From: Isoetes taiwanensis
Taxonomy: Eukaryota > Streptophyta > Lycopodiopsida > Isoetales > Isoetaceae
Reading direction: 5' to 3'
DNA: 64,000 nucleotides
Assembly (NCBI GenBank): GCA_021234155.1
Contig: JAJEKV010000008.1
Span: forward strand, 7,900,445-7,964,444
The translations under genes and the position numbers were made by a program. The notes below the pieces were generated by a model. It ran no database searches. It was not told where the DNA came from and saw only the letters and a program-made list of their open reading frames with translations. This document shows positions 57,236-64,000 of this stretch, piece by piece (the stretch's first letter is position 1; each line of letters begins with the position of its first letter).

Positions 57236-57459
57236 GGGGTTTAATTGATGAAGGTTGTCATTGTTTTGATTCTATGTCACAAGATTATCTCTTGAGACCA
57301 TTAGCAGATCATTGCAGAGGCATGCTTTCACTTTTAGGCAGAGTGTGGCAAATAGATGAAGTTGAGGATTTTCTTAATAAAATACCAATAGAGCCTGATT
57401 TGTTGAGTTGGGCTGAATTCCTGGGATGTTCTGAGTGCCACGAAAAAAATGCACCTTAG
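57236..57459 (+). pseudogene. PPR protein fragment (PLS class)
   Basis: One open piece of about 70 residues: GLIDEGCHCFDSMSQDYLL, then HCRGMLSLLGRVWQIDEVEDFL, NKIPIEPDLLSWAEFLGCSE and HEKN. This is the wording found just before the E domain of PLS-class pentatricopeptide repeat proteins (compare the consensus HYACMVDLLGRAG and MPIEPD). These proteins edit or process organelle RNA. The rest of the repeats and any DYW domain are absent on both sides, so it is a relic. Confidence 0.65.
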
Positions 57460-58615
57460 ATCATATGTTTGGTGAATTTTGGGCAGATAAGAAACAATTC
57501 TCATAAATTAGTTTGAGTTCTATGATAAACAAATATAAAAGGATTCAGTCGATTAATGATCATCTTCTGGAAGACAAGATGCTTGCTGCTTATGGAAGTC
57601 AGGGTTGTTTCAATAAATTAAGTCGTGAATGATATTAGGCTGTGCTCTTGGTTTAGTGGTTGTGTTTCCAGCTCAAGGAATATCCAGAAATAAGATTGCA
57701 TCCTCTCTGTGTGTCTCTGACTGCCAACTATGGCAAATAAGAACCTTCTTCCTTTCTAGAATTCTTAGTCAAGTATTCTGTTTGATTTCTCATAACCTGG
57801 TTATTACAATTTGATATTTAAAGTTTGGGGTGTTAAATCATTTCATAAATCATCACAAGAATCTTGTTGGAGACTTTCATGCTCGTATAGCTCGTAGAAC
57901 TTGAAAGTTTATATTTTAAACAAGCTAAACTCTCTCTTTTTGAAGGGAAATTTATTGACTAACTAGAATGAGGAAAATATATGTCTTCTGGGGCCTGGGG
58001 TTCAATTCTCCAATCTCTTTTCTTGGGCCTTACTGCAGCTGTTGAATCTAACAGGTCAAGAACAGTGTACATAATGAATCTTTGTCCCTTTTTCATAGTA
58101 AATCTTATGCTCATGGAATCAGGGCTTTTCTATTATGCACTTTCAAATGCCAAGTATAATCATTTCAGACTTCAGCTTTTTATATTTGCTGATGGTACTC
58201 TATTTTATTTCGTAGAACTCTTGTATTTTGCTAGGAAACTAGAGGTCTTCTACCTTTGGAGTAATTAGTAGATTAAGAAAAATCAAGGAATTGCGTACCT
58301 CCTATGTGGTGTAAGATGGTCTGATGGATTTCCTTCACTTTGGTTACAAATGGGATGCAAGGACATCCCATATTTGGTATGCCACCATATCTCATATTCC
58401 ACGTGTCGGTGATTCATCCATGGTTCTCCATGCCTGATTTTGTAACTTATATCCTAAGATACCATATTGAACTAGAGAAGAGAGAAGAGAATGAATGAAA
58501 AGGGATTGCATCAACCTGCCAGTAGAACTTGACTTGAAAGCTCTAGTATTGCAATGTTCTTAACAATCACTTCAGCAAAATGTACCGTGACGGAATACAA
58601 TTGCTGCAAACAATG
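57460..58615. other. Non-coding stretch
   Basis: A T-arm-like TCTGGGGCCTGGGGTTCAATTCTCCAATCTC at 57980 recalls the modules at 33-36 kb but is solitary. No gene recognised. Confidence 0.4.
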
Positions 58616-58619
58616 CTCT

Positions 58620-58766
58620 GTCATGGGAAATGCAAGCATGTGCTTATTAACATAAGCTGTGTGTACCATGATAGGTTGAAACACGGGAGTTGTTTTCATG
58701 GGAAATGCAAGCATGTGCTTATTAACTGTGTGTACCATAATAGGTTGAAACACGGGAGTTGTTTTA
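58620..58766 (+). repeat. Tandem duplication of about 75 bp
   Basis: CATGGGAAATGCAAGCATGTGCTTATTAAC and TAGGTTGAAACACGGGAGTTGTTTT both occur twice, first unit from 58622, second from 58698; the first unit carries an extra ATAAGC. Confidence 0.9.
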
Positions 58767-58792
58767 ATGCTAAAATTTGCATATCAGTTGAC

Positions 58793-58837
58793 AAACTTTA
58801 ACCTAACTGCTAATTTGAAATTAGGTTAAAGTTTGCA
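58793..58837. repeat. Perfect 15-bp inverted repeat
   Basis: CAAACTTTAACCTAA and TTAGGTTAAAGTTTG flank a short CTGCTAATTTGAAA-type loop. The arms extend imperfectly into CAGTTGA / TCAATTGA. It could be a small foldback element. Confidence 0.8.
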
Positions 58838-58988
58838 TGTCAATTGACACCATCTCTAGCTTATAGTGGATATAACTTATCACTTTTTGTTATCTTGCAA
58901 TATTGGCCTTGTTTGATTATCTTACAATGTTGGCCATAGTTGATCTTGTGTGTTTTTTATCTTGAGCAAATGTAACATGTATCCCTGA

Positions 58989-59020
<32 letters not shown>

Positions 59021-59035
59021 AAAAAAAAAAAATAG
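58989..59035 (+). repeat. Long poly-A run
   Basis: About 28 A, GGG, then 12 A. Following ATCCCTGATA it looks like a retroposon tail, but no coding part is seen to its left. Confidence 0.7.
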
Positions 59036-59039
59036 CAAA

Positions 59040-59647
59040 AAGGTGCAACAGAAGGCTTGGGCAATTTTAGGCTTGAATTCGGAAAAGGTAGTGACATCTA
59101 TTAGATACGGTTTTATTATGCTTTCGAAATGGAATTGATTTAAATAATATGATAATACAAGCATCGAGGTCATAAAAGTGTGAAAGTAATGCAAAGTGTT
59201 AGCTTTATAGAGCATTGTTTTAAGAGAGGTACCAAGACAACTCAAATTCACATGAATAGTGTATGAAAAGGGCATGAGGATTTATGAGACACCGCTTTGT
59301 AAATTTTGAATCCTCTGTCTTGAATTATGTTTATTAATTCATACTTCGTATGTTGTACCAAACAGAGCAAAATTTCTACATTATATCTTCTTTTCTAGTC
59401 ATTAAGTAACATGCCGCCTCCATATCTTTGAAAAAGTATTAGTCGATTCAAAGACTAGCAAAATAATTATTAAGTTTTTAACCCTATCTGCTTGATAGAC
59501 TAGTTTTTCAATGCTTCTAAATCATTGTCCATGGATTTAGGTTACAGGAGGGAAAACAATGTATAGATTTATTCTTATCTGGAGGTGATTACATATAATC
59601 ACTGTTGGGTATTGAAGATTTATGCGCAGTGACAAATTTTGCGTGGA
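59040..59647. promoter_or_regulatory. Upstream region of the enkurin gene
   Basis: AT-rich sequence before the enkurin ATG. No core promoter element is assigned. Confidence 0.3.
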
Positions 59648-61233
59648 ATGGAAACCATTATTGATAAATCTGAAAGCATTTATGAACTCATCCCACCACC
59701 TGTTCCACCGCCGGCTAAAAAACCTATTCCTAAGGCTAAGGTAAACTAGTGTTTTTTTTCTTCTCGTTTTGAATTCAAGGAATTTCTTTGTAAGTTGAAA
59801 ATGCTCAATCCAACTGCTTTTGTGTGTTGTCAGTATGATGCCAAAAAGGATACTTTCATGACCCATTTGGCAGAGGTAAGACCAGCAGCAACTTTTGGTT
59901 ATCCTCTTGGATCATTGAAGCCCCATACTGAGAAATTTTTGAAAAAGCATAAACCACTCTTTAGGAAAGGTGCAAGATATTACCAACTTTTCATCTGCAA
60001 CTCGTTTTTTACAAAGCATTGTCATGTGCCTTAACATCAATGTAATTATACAGATCCGGGGCTGGATTGCTGCAGAAAGGAAAAAGAGAAGGCTCCAATT
60101 CCTCACGAACCGCCGGTCTGGTATTCTTGTTCATATATAGAACTATTAAATCTTTTGATTGAATAACAGGCCATAAAAATAAATCATCTTAGCAAGCTGT
60201 GTATCTGCTAGCAGTAGAGTAAATGGTGTTTGAAAGATCATTAGTTAGACCTTATTCTTGGGTACCGGTTTTGTAGGTGATGGGCCTTAGCAGTGGAAAA
60301 AATTTCATTAATGAAAATGCTATTGAAATCATTCATGCGTGTAAGTTTCCTTTTGTATTTGCATGAAAAATAAACCAACAACTGAGAATGCTAAAGCAAA
60401 GGGGAGGGATTATGATCCTACCTTATTTAGTGTAATTTTCTCTTTAATTTGTTATCTCAGCTCCAAGGAAAGTACCAAAGCATATCCCACGCTCTGTTGA
60501 AAGGGCAGATTATGGAAAGATTCCTGGTTACCTTGTCAAACTAAAAAAGGCTGCAAGAGAAAAGCAAGAAAAAATTAACGCGTCAAATAATAAACACCCA
60601 GGGCTAGCAGCTGGCCCCACTCCTGACACAAGAAGGTTTATAATCCATCTCTATACATATTGAATAGCATTAAATAACCGATATAGAAACAAATCAAATG
60701 GTTGCGATGCAGTTTTTGCATGCATGTCTGTTGGCAAGATAGATGTAATATCCGACGACAAACAAAGAGATTAAATAAGATTTGCAGATATACAAAATGT
60801 GGTATTCTATATTTTGCAGACTCGAAGAGTCAGAAAGGAATGAGCTCATTATCTTGTTAAAAGAGAAGTGGCAACAAGTCAATCAACAATACCAAAAAGT
60901 ATCCTTTACACTTGATACTCAAGCCAAGAAAGAACGAAAAGAAGAGTATGTAATATGTTATATAGTTTGAGTATATATGTCACAAGGCATGGTCAAATAA
61001 AGAATGAGGCAACTATATGAAAAGCTTCCTTCATGGATGATGCATTACGTATAAAATAGAAAGGCCTAATTGTTGGTTTCTTTAACAGGCTTGAAGACCA
61101 ACTTATGCAAATCGAGAAAGATATTTTGACATTGTCACGCAGAGTGATCCTTGTTACTGATAAAGGGAAGTCATTGTCTTCTAGTAGCCATTCCAAAGGG
61201 CGTAGAAGACATTTGAAAAGTCATGTTTTTTGA
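59648..61233 (+). CDS. ENKUR: Enkurin, ciliary microtubule-associated protein
   Basis: Enkurin is an axonemal protein of motile cilia and flagella (a doublet-lumen protein; originally a sperm TRPC-channel and calmodulin-binding adaptor). Seven exons join in frame: 59648-59740, 59834-59969, 60054-60115, 60277-60340, 60461-60635, 60820-60945 and 61089-61233, giving 266 residues (human 256). Every intron begins GT and ends AG. Landmarks: SESIYELIPPP at the start, a Pro-rich stretch (PPPVPPP), EKFLKKHKPLF, VMGLSSGKNFINENAIEII, PRKVPKHIPRSVERADYGK, then the enkurin domain ESERNELIILLKEKWQQVNQ and a coiled coil to the basic tail, stop TGA at 61231. No stop or frameshift. The weakest junction is the exon 3 donor (CCG|GTCTGG). 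In a land plant the expected site is the flagellated sperm. Confidence 0.9.
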
Positions 61234-62035
61234 AAGGTAAGTTGACCTTTCTTTCAAAGGAGTATTAAAAAAATGTGTACCATAGCAACAATCAGGAACC
61301 ATTTCTTTGTCTTAAAAGCTTCAGTTGATGCCTAGAGTAAAATGGTTCATTAGATTATATTAATATGTAGCAATCAACATGCTCTTAGTGCGTGGATACC
61401 AAGAATTAAGCATTTAATATTGTTTTGTGTAAGATAAGGCGATTGGAAGAGCTGATGGCCTTTCACCTGAAATGTAGATTATTGATTGATTTATAGGTCA
61501 CGAAATAAGCATGCTACGATGTATCATAGAGCTAAAAAGTACCCACACTGGATATTGGTACTTTTATAATGTCTCAATAACTAATATGTGCTAAATTAAA
61601 TGCATTTATTTTGACCCACATATTAACATGCTTTTGAATCTAATTTTCAACTTTTAAATAAATTTTGAGAAAGGAAAAAAAAGGGGAAACAATACCCATT
61701 CCTAAAATACCTAGTGTAGATACTTTGTGGCAGGTTCTAAAAGTGGACCGCATTCTTATGCCCGATTGGTGCAATGGAGAATATTTTGAAACAACCTGAA
61801 ACACTTGAGACATAATAACAAAAAGCAACATGCAAGTAGAGATAGATATGGCTTAGCAACAATGTCATATATAGTCTACGAGTGGGTGCGAATTAATGAA
61901 AAGAAAGATAAAATTGTAGGAACATGACAATTCTCCCATGCAAGTTTTGTATGACAATGAAGGGAGTAATCTTTATGATAAAATTGTTGAGGTAGAACAT
62001 TAATGTGTCTTAAATCTTTGGTTTCTTCTTCCTCT
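61234..62035. other. Enkurin 3' flank
   Basis: Non-coding, AT-rich. No clear polyadenylation signal selected. Confidence 0.35.
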
Positions 62036-62037
62036 TT

Positions 62038-62162
<125 letters not shown>

Positions 62163-62164
62163 TA

Positions 62165-63800
62165 CCAAATACAAACAATCAAGCAAAAGATATATTGAAT
62201 ATGGTTCCATTTTTTCCTCCTCTTTTTTATTTACATTCTTGTACTTGCCATGTAATTTGGAGTGTTTAAAAATTTTAGTTTCTTGGCCATGTGGAATGTG
62301 CGGCTTTTTACCTATAGAGCAATATTCTTATTCTATCTCCTCCTTCGAGGTGGACATATATGTTGTAGCCATTTAGAAACTATTGGCATCTATTCTTTTG
62401 CACTAGGATCAAATGTTGGCCTTGCTAATTAGAGTGACTTCTTTTAGAACTAACCTAAAGTGCTAACCCTGTCCAAGTTTCAGATTGGGGTTAGTTCTTA
62501 GGCTTGGAGGGTAACCTCATCTCTGGGTGAGGCCCAAATTTTGTTGTTTCTTTGCGATCTTACCTCATTCTAGCATAGGGTTTGACCAAGTTTCAAACCT
62601 AGAAGTTTGTATTCTTAAAATGGGTCGTTGCATCTCCGATTCAACCTTGAAGTTCAATTTCAAGGCAAGTTTGAGAACACTTCTTGCTCGGGTTAATGCC
62701 ATAAGAAGGTTTTCAAGGTGAAATCATGGCCATGGGGATGTACTAATTCTGATTTGCTTCTTTAGGCTAGAAACAGATTATAAGAGAACTATTGTCACTT
62801 TTTTTTTTTTTTTTCCTATCATTAAAATAATGTGTCAAAAAGCTATTATAAAAGTGACAATAACAATGACAAAATTATTGAAGTCGGAGGTGGCGCCGGA
62901 AGATAAGGCAAGCGGAAACCCTAGGCGCTTCCTAGGGCGACAACGACCGCTGCCCATCTTGTGCAGGCATATCCGGAGCTACAGCTGCTGGAAGAAGAGT
63001 CGAAATGGTTGTTGATGATCTATCACTACGTTTACTGCTCTGATAGTCCTTATACACTGGCTTGAAGGGTTCTGGTGCAAAAAGCTTGGTATTTAGAGGT
63101 ATAGTTGCTGCCCCTTGTATCTTCCTTTTGTAGCAGAGCTAGGTATAGTTAACGAGAGACAATGGTGCTTCACCCAACAATCGAGTATCTATATCAGCAA
63201 ATATTGGCAAGCAGCAAGCTTTTTTAAATTTCTTGGTTTTTTTAGAGCATGTGGCTACTGCCACGGCTTTATGGACTGTCCAGGATGTTATTCTTTCTTG
63301 CGGTTGCTAGAGACTAGTGCGCTGATTGTGGATGCAATTTTTTAGTTCTATATAGGCAGGTTAGTCACAAGATCCTTCTTGCTGCACTCATTATAGCACA
63401 AAGACTGCACTCACTGCAGAATGAAGACTGCACTCATTGCGGATTTTGGCAAGGCCAAGTTGTATAGGATGCAGGGCAATGCCACAGAGCTTTTATATTT
63501 CCGTCTCGTTTACTCATAGTCCTTAGGGATGCTAGAGCACTTTATTGGTGCTCTTAGTTCATCCTTTCCCTCACCCATCCAAGTTAGAGAGAGAATTAAG
63601 ATTCTGGCAAAGCAAATAGGGGATATTACTCTTTTGGTTTGCCTATACGGGACAAGAGGCCCATGTCAGACTGGTTGCCTAGTCTCTCTAGGTCTTGCGA
63701 TTGCCAACCTACCTCTTTGGGATGCAGCTTCTTGCTAGAGGCTGTTGCTTGATAGTTTTCTTGAAAAAGTGGCATTAACAATGTAAAGTTTTAACATGTA
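62165..63800. other. Non-coding stretch
   Basis: A T-run at 62799-62814 and a GC-rich patch at 62883-63000 stand out. Frames at 62830-63015, 63115-63345 and 63529-63738 have no recognised family. CTGCACTCA(C/T)TGC-G-A is repeated at 63405-63440. Confidence 0.4.
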
Positions 63801-63805
63801 ATTTA

Positions 63806-63900
63806 AGAATAGAATAAAATAGAATAGAATGTATTTTTATCGTCCACAACTAGTCTATGGGACCCAAACAAAGAAAACAGCAAGCGCATTAAGATGGCCA
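63806..63900 (-). mobile_element. 3' end of family 2 LINE with TTCTA-type tail (continues past window)
   Basis: The reverse complement reads GTTTGGGTCCCATAGAC, CGATAAAAATACATTCTATT and then TTCTATT units, matching the 3' UTR and tail of the LINE at 21905-22725. Sequence to the right no longer matches clearly after about 63890, so only the last 3' UTR part is confirmed. Confidence 0.75.
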
Positions 63901-64000
63901 GGATATATCACCCAATATTATTGTGTAGAAAAAACTTAATTGCACATCCTAACGATAGGGGAGTCCGACAACAATTTTCTGAGTTATTGCTCGTCACTGT

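Noticed and set aside
63115..63738. Possible kinase-like wording (ADFGKAKLYR near 63430)
   Set aside because: A single DFG-like string without catalytic-loop, glycine-loop or neighbouring kinase motifs; stops on both sides.

Overview
This is a nuclear window from a land plant, most likely a seed-free one such as a fern. Three lines of evidence support this. Two host genes carry plant-type introns. LINE, LTR, SINE and MULE debris of land-plant type fills most of the sequence. A complete gene for enkurin, a protein of motile cilia and flagella, is present; flowering plants lack flagellated sperm and I know of no enkurin there. The species cannot be named from sequence alone.

Host genes are sparse. 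A FANCE-like Fanconi anaemia core protein gene lies on the minus strand at 7930-9649. An apparently intact intronless SEC13 gene lies on the plus strand at 27942-28892. A seven-exon enkurin gene lies on the plus strand at 59648-61233. Broken host-like genes are a UDP-glycosyltransferase PSPG fragment (393-501), a Myb/SANT-like gene (12864-14591) with two in-frame stops and a LINE insertion, and a PPR fragment (about 57236-57459).

The rest is mobile DNA, often nested. 0-7 kb: hairpin-ended repeat, a decayed Rep-like HUH endonuclease gene (3660-4352, minus), head-to-head LTR pieces (5217-6840) and a MULE with 10-bp target duplications (6950-7672). 10-27 kb: foldback MITE, several 5'-truncated LINEs (two with clean target duplications), a dispersed SINE-containing repeat in four copies and a short repeat in three. 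30-36 kb: two further Rep-like copies on the plus strand, each followed by a second conserved coding segment and by modules resembling a tRNA T-arm. 39-48.6 kb: a LINE, then an LTR retrotransposon whose 5' LTR is interrupted by an ORF1-only LINE; its internal region encodes a decayed histone H3-like protein instead of gag-pol. 48.6-53.3 kb: degenerate LINEs on both strands. 53.3-58.9 kb: mostly non-coding, with local tandem duplications. 62-64 kb: a long GTT microsatellite and the 3' end of a LINE with a TTCTA tail.

The two most unusual systems are (1) the multicopy Rep-like HUH endonuclease family, with motif order and spacing like CRESS/replitron Rep nucleases, and (2) the LTR element carrying a histone H3-like (possibly CENH3-derived) reading frame directly behind its primer-binding site. 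Both are decayed here, but their arrangement suggests mobile families with intact members elsewhere in the genome.
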